Source: a bacterium (GTDB lineage Bacteria > CBDUZB01 > JAGLHV01). Taken from it: a stretch of 13,217 nucleotides of DNA. Positions within the stretch are counted from its first letter, which is position 1. Each line of letters opens with the position of its first letter. Location: NCBI GenBank assembly GCA_023143305.1, contig JAGLHV010000012.1, forward strand, positions 1-13,217, read 5' to 3'. The notes beneath the pieces are model-generated. The model did not search any database. It was not told where the DNA came from and saw only the letters and a list, made by a program, of their open reading frames with translations. This document shows, piece by piece, positions 1 to 7,928 of the stretch. Both the position numbers and the translations under genes were made by a program.

Positions 1-21
1 GACTGTGGACTATGGACTGTT
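1..21. repeat. 7-bp tandem repeat at left edge
   Basis: Three consecutive heptamers GACTGTG, GACTATG and GACTGTT form a 7-bp periodic tract that is cut by the window edge, so its full length is unknown. It ends about 12 bases beyond the stop codon of the ligase-family gene, so it lies in intergenic DNA. The period is directly visible; its nature (start of a longer microsatellite or a dispersed intergenic repeat) is inference. Confidence 0.5.
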
Positions 22-33
22 TTTTATGTGTCT

Positions 34-1944
34 TTATTTATATTCCTTTAATAATTGTTCCGTTAATGTATATTCTCTTTGCGATTCTTTTTTCATGCCT
101 TGTTTTTTATAATGATCAGCTAAAAACTTATGATATTCGGCTCTATGGAAGTGATAAAATATCGCTTTTTTTATAGCATCCCGCGTTTTTTCATTTTCCC
201 CCTGCATTTGATACAACCAGGCCAACTGATAATAAAAAAAAGCATTACATTTGTCATATCTAATTGCCGTATTTAATTCAATAATTGCTTCAGCCAATTT
301 CAGCTGTACTTTCTTATCAGGGATTATTAACGACCGGCCGGATTCTTCATCGTTTCTTTGTAATGACATTAGTAAACTTTTATCTATTTTTTGCCGGTCA
401 CAATTAAGATAACTTTTTGCTAATCCCCAATATGTATATGGCCACAAAGGATTTAGTTCCATAGCTTTTTTAAACAATATTTCCGCTTCCTTAAATTCTT
501 TATCCTTTAAAGAAGATTCGCCCAAAACATAATATCGTGAAGCTAAAACCGGTTTACCGATTATAATCACCAGATTGCCTACAAATACCATTAAAACAAT
601 TTTCCACCACCATTTCGAGGCACTTTTTAAACATACCTTCCCATAATTAAAATTATTTTGTAAAGAACAGGACAATCCCAATAAAACCCAAAATAAAATA
701 GCATTTGCCGGAAGATATAAATTATAATCGAAAATATTTTGTACTAAAATTGCTGCCAGACTGGAAAGAATACCAATGTTAAAAAAAATTTCCTGCTTGT
801 TTATCCATTGTGTTTTTATTTGCTGGGGACTATTCAGAACTGATTTATTGTTGTTAATACTATTATAATTTAAAATTTGCTTTATCCCTCTTTTAAAAAA
901 AACTATTAACAGATATAAAAAAACAAGCACCCCCATAATTCCTATCTCTGCTGCTATTTGTAAAAAATAATTATGAACATATAACGAATTCAAAAATCCT
1001 GTTTTATATTTTAAATAAACATTACCAAAACATCCTAATCCTACACCGGTAAAAGGATAATCAAATATCATTTTACACGCTCCCCGCCACCAGTTTAAAC
1101 GATTAAAAACTATATTCTGATAAATAAATTTATAAATTATCAAATAAGTTAATATACACACTCCCCCTATTATTGTATACCGGCATTTTTTATCAAAATC
1201 TATTTTCAAACCTAAAAACAAAAACAAACCAATACCAAAACTTAATCCTATCCATGCACCTAAAGAAAAAGTAACTACTAAACAAATAACCATTAACCCT
1301 AAAGATATTAAATAACTAATAGCCACTAAATCATTACTAATCAATGATAAGAAGTCTTTCCTGTTTTTTTTCGGAAATTTTAAAGAAGATAAACTAGAAT
1401 ATAATTCAGGAAATCTATATTTTTTAAAAATTGAAATTAAATTGCTTATCACTAACGGTATTATCATTATCAGATATCCGGCAAGAATGTTAGGGTTCAT
1501 CATCGTTGCCTTCACTGTTTCACCTTTTATAAACTGAATAATTCCTATAGAAGAAATTATTACCCCTACACTTATAATTAAATTAATTAAATTTTTTACT
1601 TGTAGCCACGTATTTTGTGGTTTTAATTCATCTATTATAAATAATATTAAATAAAAAATGATTATATAAGAACCCAAATTAAATAATTCATTTCGCGTAT
1701 TATAAGGATTTTGAGATAAAATAAACGAAAAACAAGCTAAAATAAAATATATAAAAATATAATAATCTAAAAATGTCCTTTTAAATACAAGACAATCCTT
1801 TTCCCCCTTAAAAAAATAAAACCCTAAACAAAATAAAACCAATAATTGAAAACAAGCAATAGGTACTATGTTTCCCCCTATTAAAACAAAAGGAGAAAAA
1901 ATAATTATGGTACTTATACTCATAAATATTATATTTGAAGCCAC
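34..1944 (-). CDS. O-antigen ligase family (Wzy/WaaL/PglL-type) membrane protein with C-terminal TPR domain
   Basis: This is a 636-residue polytopic inner-membrane protein of the Wzy_C/O-antigen ligase superfamily, whose members join or transfer lipid-linked glycans on the periplasmic face. Many hydrophobic helices fill residues 1-350 and 385-465. Family hallmarks are NPNILAGYL (150-158), the R282 region followed by DYPFTGVGLGCF (295-306), and the periplasmic-loop motif YVHNYFLQIAAEIGIMG (322-338) with His324. Residues from about 470 to 633 are soluble and made of TPR-like helical pairs (for example 473-503 and 566-597), a common fusion in this family. The start is GTG with AGGTG six or seven bases upstream; an in-frame ATG seven codons later lacks a visible ribosome site. 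The gene follows pilQ after a strong terminator, so it is probably transcribed separately. It could be a glycan polymerase, an O-antigen ligase or a pilin O-oligosaccharyltransferase; sequence alone does not decide. Confidence 0.85.
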   Translation of the reverse strand: MASNIIFMSISTIIIFSPFVLIGGNIVPIACFQLLVLFCLGFYFFKGEKDCLVFKRTFLDYYIFIYFILACFSFILSQNPYNTRNELFNLGSYIIIFYLILFIIDELKPQNTWLQVKNLINLIISVGVIISSIGIIQFIKGETVKATMMNPNILAGYLIMIIPLVISNLISIFKKYRFPELYSSLSSLKFPKKNRKDFLSLISNDLVAISYLISLGLMVICLVVTFSLGAWIGLSFGIGLFLFLGLKIDFDKKCRYTIIGGVCILTYLIIYKFIYQNIVFNRLNWWRGACKMIFDYPFTGVGLGCFGNVYLKYKTGFLNSLYVHNYFLQIAAEIGIMGVLVFLYLLIVFFKRGIKQILNYNSINNNKSVLNSPQQIKTQWINKQEIFFNIGILSSLAAILVQNIFDYNLYLPANAILFWVLLGLSCSLQNNFNYGKVCLKSASKWWWKIVLMVFVGNLVIIIGKPVLASRYYVLGESSLKDKEFKEAEILFKKAMELNPLWPYTYWGLAKSYLNCDRQKIDKSLLMSLQRNDEESGRSLIIPDKKVQLKLAEAIIELNTAIRYDKCNAFFYYQLAWLYQMQGENEKTRDAIKKAIFYHFHRAEYHKFLADHYKKQGMKKESQREYTLTEQLLKEYK

Positions 1945-2003
1945 TTTTTTACACCTGCCATTATAAAATTAATTTCTTTGTACCTTCTTCACTATATAAA
2001 CTA

Positions 2004-2050
2004 AAAAAGGCACTCCCTTTTATATAACCTTCCAGGAAAAGTGCCTTTTT
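2004..2050. terminator. Bidirectional intrinsic terminator after pilQ
   Basis: The perfect 11-bp arms AAAAAGGCACT (2004-2014) and AGTGCCTTTTT (2040-2050) enclose a 25-base loop. The A and T runs give a U tract in either direction. On the minus strand it lies about 60 bases past the pilQ stop codon and ends the pilus transcript before the ligase-family gene. Confidence 0.85.
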
Positions 2051-2113
2051 GTTTTTTTTTATTCTTTTTTATTCTTTATCCTTTTTTCCGATATACTTTC
2101 CTTTTTACTTTTT

Positions 2114-3910
2114 TTATTCATACATAATATGTGGAGTTAAGAAAATTAAAAGTTCATCTCTTTCTTTATCCCATGTTTTCTTTTTAAATAAATACCCAAT
2201 CAGAGGAATATCTCCTAAAAAAGGAACTTTAGTATCCTGTGCAATATCTTTATCATCAATTAATCCGGCAATAACAATAGTTTCACTATCCCTTATTAAA
2301 ACAGTAGTTTCTACTTCCTGGGTACTAATAACCGGCCCCGCATCTCTCCATTCATCCACGCTACTTTTTTCCGGTTTTATCTTTAAAGTAATCATTTTAT
2401 CAATATTAATAGTAGGAGTAACCACTAATCGTGTTCCCACATCAATAAATTCTGTAGTTTGAGTAGCAACTCCGGAAGCATCAACCCGGGTAGTAACAAA
2501 AGGAACTTTCTGACCAATCAATATTCTAGCCTCTTGATTATTTAATGTGGCCACCTTCGGACAAGCCAATATTTTTGATTTACCTTTATCCTGCATAGCA
2601 GAAAGAGCTAAATTTAAAGCCATTTCATTGGCTATTGATCCAAAACTTACTACCCCTCCTCCTAACACAGGAAAAGATACACCTGTCCCAGCACCTGTTG
2701 CACCTGTTACCGGTTGTCCTGAAAGATCTACCACTGTTCCGCCCTGAAGAGTAGATTTACCCGGTGCCATTGCTTCTCCTATTACATCCGTTCTATCAGC
2801 ATTATCAGTAAAAGTTTTGGTAAAGGACCAATCTACTCCTAAACCTCCCACATCCGATCTCCGGACTTTCATAATTTTTGCTTCAATAAGTACCTGTGCC
2901 GGTTTTACATCCAAATTTTTTATCAGCATTTCAATATTTTCTAATTCTTCCGGTGTTGCCGTAACAATAAGTTTATTCATTCTTGTGTCCGTACCTATAA
3001 TTGTCTGCGCACCTTTTGCTCTTAACGCGTCTAATTCACCCTTTACATCCCCTGCTACACCATAATTTAAAGTAAAAATTTTGGTAAAGGTTACTGCTTT
3101 ACTTCTTTCCTGTGCTAATATTTCCGGAGTAATAACCCGTAAAATATTTTTACTTACCCGCTTCATAACCAACCCTTTTATTTTCAAAATCATCGTTACC
3201 GCATCATCAAAAACGACATCATCTAAATGTATAGTTACTCTCCCTTTAACATCATCGCCGTATACTATATTTATCCCGCCCTTTACCGCTAAAATTCTTA
3301 AAACATCTCTTATGTCTGCATCATTAAAATCAAGAGAAACTATTTGTTTGCTAATAGAAGGAAATACCCCTTCTTCTCTTCTTCTTTTAACCGTTTTTTT
3401 CTTTTTTATTTTTTTAGTTTTTCTGATTAACAAAGGTTTTTTTACTGTTTCTTTTTTTACTGTTTCCTTTTTTACTGTCTTTTTATCCTCCCGTGTAAGA
3501 ATTAAAACAAGTTGATTAGTTACATTATCCATCTCACTTTTATAAGAAACTTTCTCTTTCAAGTCTAATACTACTCTAGTAATTTTTATTGGTTTGTCTT
3601 GATACTGTGCAGAACGGACTCTCTTAATTAAAGCATCCCCAGTCTCTTCTATTTCTTTTTTCGGAAAATTATGAAGAGTATTAGTCATCTGAATTACTAA
3701 TTTTAAAGGTTTAGTGATTTTAAAACAATGATATTTTACCGGACCGGTAAGGGCAATAATTACCTTTGACTCATCAGCGCTAATTGTTTCCACTTCTACA
3801 TTAGTAAATTGCTGATAAGAAACTTCTTCTTCATTTATTCCCAAAACATTACTCTTAATAAATAGCCCACATATCATTCCTAAAAAACAAAACCAGACTA
3901 ATTTTTTCAT
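2114..3910 (-). CDS. pilQ: Type IV pilus outer-membrane secretin PilQ
   Basis: This 598-residue protein forms the outer-membrane ring through which the pilus passes. An N-terminal signal peptide (about 1-24, hydrophobic from residue 4) is followed by a single AMIN domain (about 36-140, peptidoglycan binding in this family) and a very Lys/Arg-rich linker (143-180). Next come the secretin/TonB short N domain (about 190-262, VSLDFNDADIRDVLRILA), an N1-type domain (about 273-345) and the secretin core (about 346-598). The core carries VETTVLIRDSETIVIAGL (533-550) and VPFLGDIPLIGYLF (562-575), and the protein ends in LLIFLTPHIMYE. The ATG follows GGAGGAG at 3916-3922. Eighty-six bases separate it from pilP with no clear terminator, so it is probably cotranscribed with pilMNOP. 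GspD would be the alternative, but the AMIN domain and pilMNOP context favour PilQ. Confidence 0.97.
   Translation of the reverse strand: MKKLVWFCFLGMICGLFIKSNVLGINEEEVSYQQFTNVEVETISADESKVIIALTGPVKYHCFKITKPLKLVIQMTNTLHNFPKKEIEETGDALIKRVRSAQYQDKPIKITRVVLDLKEKVSYKSEMDNVTNQLVLILTREDKKTVKKETVKKETVKKPLLIRKTKKIKKKKTVKRRREEGVFPSISKQIVSLDFNDADIRDVLRILAVKGGINIVYGDDVKGRVTIHLDDVVFDDAVTMILKIKGLVMKRVSKNILRVITPEILAQERSKAVTFTKIFTLNYGVAGDVKGELDALRAKGAQTIIGTDTRMNKLIVTATPEELENIEMLIKNLDVKPAQVLIEAKIMKVRRSDVGGLGVDWSFTKTFTDNADRTDVIGEAMAPGKSTLQGGTVVDLSGQPVTGATGAGTGVSFPVLGGGVVSFGSIANEMALNLALSAMQDKGKSKILACPKVATLNNQEARILIGQKVPFVTTRVDASGVATQTTEFIDVGTRLVVTPTINIDKMITLKIKPEKSSVDEWRDAGPVISTQEVETTVLIRDSETIVIAGLIDDKDIAQDTKVPFLGDIPLIGYLFKKKTWDKERDELLIFLTPHIMYE
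3441..3485. repeat. 15-bp tandem repeat inside pilQ linker
   Basis: Two near-identical 15-base units, TTTACTGTTTCTTTT (3441-3455) and TTTACTGTTTCCTTT (3456-3470), are followed by a degenerate third (3471-3485). On the coding strand they specify the repeated pentapeptide KKETV at about residues 147-157 in the basic linker of PilQ. The unit is a multiple of three, so changes in copy number would lengthen or shorten the linker without a frameshift. Confidence 0.75.
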
Positions 3911-3996
3911 CTATTCTCCTCCCGGGTAATATTCATTTAATTTAATACTTTTTATACTTTTAGGTTGCTATAATAAATCACTAGTCAGTAGTTATT

Positions 3997-4524
3997 CTAT
4001 TCTAACACATTCTCTAACTTTAATTCTTTTATTCCTTTATCACTGGTAATCAAAACGACGCTTTTTTCTTTAACAATAGCCACTACTCCTTTTACCCTCT
4101 TTCCCTGTTGATTAATTAATTTTTTATCTTTGACAATATAACTTGCTCCACTAATATCATCAATCAAAGCCAATCGCTTCCTTTGTTCCTTTATAATACC
4201 TCTAAGCGTTAAAGTCGCTAAACTAGCCCCGGTCATTTCAGCTATCCCTTCTGTTGTCATTCCTTTAACCGTTAGGGACATAAGAGGATTTCGATATCTC
4301 CCGCCTTTATATTCATATTTTACCACATGCTTATCTTTTTTTAAATTTTTACTCATATCAATTAGTACTTTTTTTTGCGTAATATTTATAGGCAAAGCAG
4401 TAACACTCTTTTCCTCTTTTTTACTACATCCCCAAACACAAAAAAATAAAAAACCCGTTATCAAATATAAACATAAAGTATTTTTTATCGTTTTAAAATA
4501 ACCCTCAATTATTCCTTTTTTCAC
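3997..4524 (-). CDS. pilP: Type IV pilus assembly lipoprotein PilP
   Basis: This 175-residue protein is the PilP-type periplasmic connector between PilN/PilO and the secretin. A hydrophobic segment (about 16-32) ends at Cys33 followed by charged SKKEEKS, consistent with lipid attachment, although the lipobox VWGC is imperfect with Trp at -2. A flexible stretch (34-75) leads to YRNP (77-80), the counterpart of the family's R-D/N-P motif. The beta-rich PilP domain (about 103-172) reads LTLRGIIKEQRKRLALIDD, then SGASYIVKD and GKRVKGVVAIVKEKSVVLI. The start is GTG with AGGAGC about ten bases upstream (4534-4539). The gene lies 24 bases after pilO. The family call rests on the C-terminal domain pattern together with the position between pilO and pilQ. 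Confidence 0.9.
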   Translation of the reverse strand: MKKGIIEGYFKTIKNTLCLYLITGFLFFCVWGCSKKEEKSVTALPINITQKKVLIDMSKNLKKDKHVVKYEYKGGRYRNPLMSLTVKGMTTEGIAEMTGASLATLTLRGIIKEQRKRLALIDDISGASYIVKDKKLINQQGKRVKGVVAIVKEKSVVLITSDKGIKELKLENVLE

Positions 4525-4548
4525 CGTTTTTTTGCTCCTGATCTATTT

Positions 4549-5097
4549 TTAGTTTAGCTTAAAAACATATGTTTCTAACCGAAAAGAAACACTTACATTA
4601 GAAGAATCCTCATCTGTTGCCTGTCTCGCCATTACATTTAAATTTTTTATTTTTACAATCCTTTCAAATTGTCCTAACTCAGCGAGGAATGAACCTAGAG
4701 AATGATAATAAGTGCTAATATTCACATAGATGGGAATCTCTACAAAATATGTCTGAACAACTTCTGGTTGGGGACTAATAGAAAGAAAATTTATTTTATA
4801 TTTTTGGCCTGTCCGGGTCATTTTTCTTAATAATTCAGAAATTTCTTTTCTTTTCGGCAGTTTTTGTTCTGCGTCTGAAAGTTCTCTTTTTAGCAAATCA
4901 AATTCTAACTTTAATTGTTCTAATTGGCTCGCTCTTTGTTTAACTATTTGTAGCTTACTTTCTTTTTGAGAAACTTCCTGTTTTAAATTTTTTAGTTTTA
5001 TTCCCTGTGGTTTTAAAAAACGTGAATTAAAAACATATAATCCACCTATTATTAAAAATCCTATTAAAATTTTTTGTTGTTTAGTAATTGGTTCCAA
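4549..5097 (-). CDS. pilO: Type IV pilus inner-membrane alignment protein PilO
   Basis: This 182-residue bitopic membrane protein partners with PilN in the periplasmic alignment complex. It has a short cytoplasmic tail (1-8), one transmembrane helix (about 9-24), a heptad-rich coiled coil (about 32-82) and a C-terminal ferredoxin-like PilO domain. That domain contains LPKRKEISELLRKM (80-93), FLSISPQPEV (104-113) and the family-typical YYHSLGSFLAELGQFERIV (130-148). The start is TTG, chosen because AAGGAG lies seven bases upstream (5105-5110) and no Met occurs before the membrane helix. The gene begins 18 bases after pilN, indicating cotranscription. Confidence 0.94.
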   Translation of the reverse strand: MEPITKQQKILIGFLIIGGLYVFNSRFLKPQGIKLKNLKQEVSQKESKLQIVKQRASQLEQLKLEFDLLKRELSDAEQKLPKRKEISELLRKMTRTGQKYKINFLSISPQPEVVQTYFVEIPIYVNISTYYHSLGSFLAELGQFERIVKIKNLNVMARQATDEDSSNVSVSFRLETYVFKLN

Positions 5098-5115
5098 AGG
5101 TTAACTCCTTACTCC

Positions 5116-5679
5116 TCAATATTTATAAACACCGGAAAGAGTAAAATTAAAAGACTTAGTTTCCTCTGTCTTCGTGGACTGAATAGTTCCTAAACTTATT
5201 TCTCCGATATGCCCACTAAACCTTTCATCTTTTTCAAACATATCCATCGCATCAGCAATACCAAAATTGGTAAAAGAAACTCCATTTATATTCATTGTCA
5301 TTGATCCTGTATCGCTCACAGTAGCTAAATTAGTTATCCACACATTTTTAGGCAATTTACTACTTAAACTTTCCATAAATTTAGGATAAACTAATCTGTT
5401 TTTCATTAAGGAAGTAATTACTCCTAATTTTTTGTTTAATACTTCCCTTTGTCTTTCCAATGCTTCTACCTGAGTCACTGTTGATTGAAGATTATCCAAC
5501 TCTTGTTGAATTTTATTTTTTGTTGCTGTAAGTTTTCGAACTTTAAGCAAACGCATTCCATAAAAACTTCCCACTGCTAATAAGATCACCCCTATGCCTA
5601 TCACCACCAAAATATCTTTCGAGTCTGTTTCTTTCTTTTTTGATACAATTTCGTGGGGAAGAAGATTTATTTTTATCAC
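5116..5679 (-). CDS. pilN: Type IV pilus inner-membrane alignment protein PilN
   Basis: This 187-residue bitopic membrane protein begins MIKINLLP, the conserved tail that in characterised systems docks in a groove of the actin-like PilM. A transmembrane helix (about 23-42) is followed by a coiled coil (about 47-90) and a small periplasmic domain including LSSKLPKNVWITNL (105-118), typical of PilN. The start is GTG, overlapping the pilM TGA in the tetranucleotide GTGA, so translation is probably coupled. An AAGGAGG lies about 14 bases upstream at 5694-5700, longer than usual, which also fits coupling. The conserved INLLP motif fixes the start despite the non-ATG codon. Confidence 0.96.
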   Translation of the reverse strand: MIKINLLPHEIVSKKKETDSKDILVVIGIGVILLAVGSFYGMRLLKVRKLTATKNKIQQELDNLQSTVTQVEALERQREVLNKKLGVITSLMKNRLVYPKFMESLSSKLPKNVWITNLATVSDTGSMTMNINGVSFTNFGIADAMDMFEKDERFSGHIGEISLGTIQSTKTEETKSFNFTLSGVYKY

Positions 5680-6791
5680 TTGATATCTCTCTCCCTCCTT
5701 AAAGCTAACCCAAAAGCTACTACTAATGAAGGGGCCTCTTCGATAAATTGCTCCCCGGAAAACAAATTAGTATCTATTTTTTCGCTATTAAAAGGATTAT
5801 GTATTTCTACAGGAATATGTAATTCCTGGCTCATAAATTTATCCAGATTATTCAACCGCGCACTACCACCGCTTAAAACTATCCGGCTAACAATTTTTTC
5901 TTCTGATTGAGTCTGATAATAATCAATAGAACGCTGAATTTCTTCAATAAGGGATTTTACCGCATTAACAATTATTTCGGAAATTTGCACTTTATCCTCA
6001 TCATCTTCTTCTGTTTTTTCTACGCTTCTTTCATCAAACATGATCAACCCGTTTTCCAATTTCATCTTTTCGCCCGTTAAAAAATCTACCTGTAAATTTT
6101 TTTGCAATGCTTTAGTAAAATTATTTCCTCCAACAAGGACATCTCTTACCACCCGGCAAACTCCATTTTCAACTATTACTATATTAGTAACTAAGGCACC
6201 GATATCAACTAACATAATATTTTCCCCTGCGCCTTGAGAAGTAGAACTTATTTCAAAAGCATTTTCTAAAGCAAAAGCATCTACATCCACAATAACAGGA
6301 ATAAGCCCGGCTTCCTCAAGAATATCCGTACGATCTTGGATGATTTCTTTTTTTGAAGCAATTAATATTGTTTCCATCTTCTTCTGTCCTTCATCCATTA
6401 CTTCACCCAGAATCTGAAATCCAATATTTACATCTTGTACACCAAAAGGTATATAGGGTTCTGCTTCAAATTGGATAGTCTTTTCTAATTCAGCATGAGA
6501 AAGGCTGGGAAATTTTACATAACGTACAATAACGGAATTACCCGATACAGAAGTTACTGCTTTTTTAATAGAGATTTTATTTTGAATAAGAAGCTTTTTT
6601 AAAGAATTTACTGCTGACTGTTTTCTGTCAAAAGGAGAGGATTCTGTATTATAATCAAGAGAGATAGGAGCACTTCCATATTTTAATAACTGATAATTAT
6701 TTTCTCCTGTTTTCTTTAATTGCACAACTTTTATATTATGACTACCAATATCTACTCCAATTACTTCTTTGCTTTTTGAAAATAATCCCAT
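5676..6791 (-). CDS. pilM: Type IV pilus actin-like ATPase-fold protein PilM
   Basis: This 371-residue cytoplasmic protein has an FtsA/actin fold, forms a ring at the base of the pilus machine, and binds the PilN tail and the motor. Visible nucleotide-site elements are phosphate-1 GVDIGSHNIKVVQL (12-25), phosphate-2 LVDIGALVTNIVIV (194-207) and the adenosine motif IVLSGGSARLNNL (304-316). Family signatures QFEAEPYIPF (107-116) and VDVDAFALENAF (168-179) are present. An acidic insertion (259-267) is a minor peculiarity. The ATG follows AAAGGA by about five bases. A 14-bp perfect palindrome (AATTAAGCTTAATT, 6804-6817) sits just upstream, but I see no convincing promoter. It opens the compact pilMNOP run and overlaps pilN by 4 bases. 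Confidence 0.97.
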   Translation of the reverse strand: MGLFSKSKEVIGVDIGSHNIKVVQLKKTGENNYQLLKYGSAPISLDYNTESSPFDRKQSAVNSLKKLLIQNKISIKKAVTSVSGNSVIVRYVKFPSLSHAELEKTIQFEAEPYIPFGVQDVNIGFQILGEVMDEGQKKMETILIASKKEIIQDRTDILEEAGLIPVIVDVDAFALENAFEISSTSQGAGENIMLVDIGALVTNIVIVENGVCRVVRDVLVGGNNFTKALQKNLQVDFLTGEKMKLENGLIMFDERSVEKTEEDDEDKVQISEIIVNAVKSLIEEIQRSIDYYQTQSEEKIVSRIVLSGGSARLNNLDKFMSQELHIPVEIHNPFNSEKIDTNLFSGEQFIEEAPSLVVAFGLALRRERDIK

Positions 6792-6860
6792 TTTTTTCCT
6801 TTCAATTAAGCTTAATTATTTTTTCCCTTCTGATATCAATAAAATCACTTTCGTCGCATT

Positions 6861-7652
6861 TCAAAAATACCATATATTTAATTTGTTGTCAAGAAAAAAA
6901 ACAGCACTCGCACACAAAAAAGGACCAAAAGGAATTGGTTGCCATTTTTTATTTTTACCTGTAATTCTTAAAAAGATTCCGATAATCGTCCCCCCCAGAC
7001 AAGCTAAAAATAATACATCAAAAACTTTTTCTATCCCTAAAAAAGCACCTATGCCTGCAATTAACTTTACATCTCCTCCGCCCATAACTTCCCGCTTAAA
7101 AATTATTTCTCCCATTACAGCTATTAAATACATAATACCCCCGCCTAAAAGAAAACCTAAAAAAGAAGAAGAGAATCTTCCCCATAAAATATTATTTTTT
7201 CCTCTAAAAATAAAAGTTAAAAAGTTCTCTAAAAACGGATTAAAAAAACTAAAAAACAAACCCAACGCAATTAATAAAAACGATAACTCATCAGGTATTA
7301 TCTGATGATAATAATCAATTACGGAAATAACAGTCAAAATCCATAAAAAAATCATTCCGATAAAAAAATTTATACTTAATCCAAAGGTTAAAAAAAGCCA
7401 TACTGCCCCACCGGTAATAATAAATTCTACCAGTGGATAAGCATAAGAAATTTTTCCTTTACAAAATCTACATTTTCCTTTTAAAAGAAAAAAACTTACC
7501 AGGGGAATATTATCATAAAACTTTATCGGAGTTTTACATAAGGGACAAAAAGAAAAAGGCATAACGATAGATTTTTCCAATGGTATGCGGTAAATACAAA
7601 CATTAGCAAAACTTCCTAACATTGCACTGAAAATTATAATAAAAAATAACAT
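6861..7652 (-). CDS. pilD: Prepilin leader peptidase / N-methyltransferase PilD
   Basis: This 263-residue integral membrane aspartic protease cleaves the prepilin after the leader Gly and N-methylates the new Phe1. The N-terminal cytoplasmic domain keeps both zinc-type cysteine pairs (C36-x2-C39 and C61-x2-C64), as in bifunctional enzymes. Catalytic aspartates are visible in the first motif VIDYYHQIIPDE (Asp113, with Asp121 nearby) and in GGGDVK (Asp194). About seven or eight hydrophobic segments follow the usual topology, and the length is typical. The ATG is preceded by AGGAGA about ten bases upstream (7663-7668). It lies 276 bases behind pilA, separated by a terminator-like element, and 69 bases ahead of pilM. 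It is the only prepilin peptidase here and its likely substrate is the adjacent pilin. Confidence 0.97.
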   Translation of the reverse strand: MLFFIIIFSAMLGSFANVCIYRIPLEKSIVMPFSFCPLCKTPIKFYDNIPLVSFFLLKGKCRFCKGKISYAYPLVEFIITGGAVWLFLTFGLSINFFIGMIFLWILTVISVIDYYHQIIPDELSFLLIALGLFFSFFNPFLENFLTFIFRGKNNILWGRFSSSFLGFLLGGGIMYLIAVMGEIIFKREVMGGGDVKLIAGIGAFLGIEKVFDVLFLACLGGTIIGIFLRITGKNKKWQPIPFGPFLCASAVFFLDNKLNIWYF

Positions 7653-7712
7653 TTATTAAAAATCTCCTAAATGATTTTTAGACTACAAAACCGAATATTC
7701 ATTTTATAGCAA

Positions 7713-7740
7713 AATATATACTTTCTAAAATTTTATTCAA
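7713..7740 (-). promoter_or_regulatory. Possible sigma70-type promoter for pilD
   Basis: TTGAAT (7735-7740) and TATATT (7713-7718) are separated by 16 bases, about 60 bases before the pilD ATG and downstream of the terminator-like element that follows pilA. The surrounding DNA is so AT-rich that a chance match is quite possible. Confidence 0.3.
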
Positions 7741-7796
7741 TTTTTGCTTTTTATAAATTTGGATTATTTATAAAAACTTAAGCATTAATTTTTTTC

Positions 7797-7890
7797 AAAA
7801 AAAAAAGGCCGGTGATTAGTAAATCAACAAGATTTATAACATTTATATAAAAATTATACCATCCCATTTTTTCTTATCAATCAACCAACC
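7797..7890 (-). terminator. Terminator-like long-loop hairpin behind the pilin gene
   Basis: On the minus strand, GGTTGGTTGATT (7879-7890) can pair with AATCACCGGCC (7807-7817). That gives eleven pairs, two of them G-U, with one bulged base. A run of ten T (7797-7806) follows directly. The loop is long (61 bases, AT-rich). A small competing hairpin, TGATT/AATCA with a 4-base loop, uses the same 3' arm. The tract lies 38 bases past the pilA stop codon. It could end or attenuate the pilin transcript before pilD. The long loop keeps confidence moderate. Confidence 0.5.
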
Positions 7891-7928
7891 ACACAACCTT
7901 TTTTTCTGTCAGGCAAAAATTAAAAATT

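Noticed and set aside
1957..1970. TATAAT hexamer just upstream of the ligase-family gene as a promoter -10 box
   Set aside because: No -35 is present at 16-18 bases, and the transcript would start inside or after the ribosome site of the chosen GTG.
2049..3515. Several plus-strand open frames of 60-145 codons opposite pilQ
   Set aside because: They are antisense shadows of a well-supported secretin, have low-complexity hydrophobic translations, and lack family motifs and ribosome sites.
6804..6817. 14-bp palindrome AATTAAGCTTAATT before pilM
   Set aside because: It is short, AT-rich, has no loop and no associated promoter boxes or T tract. It is likely a chance symmetry, so it is mentioned only under pilM.
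6769..7305. 178-codon plus-strand open frame opposite pilD
   Set aside because: It is antisense to a clear prepilin peptidase with intact catalytic residues. Its Lys/Pro/Ile-rich translation resembles no family and reflects AT-rich composition.
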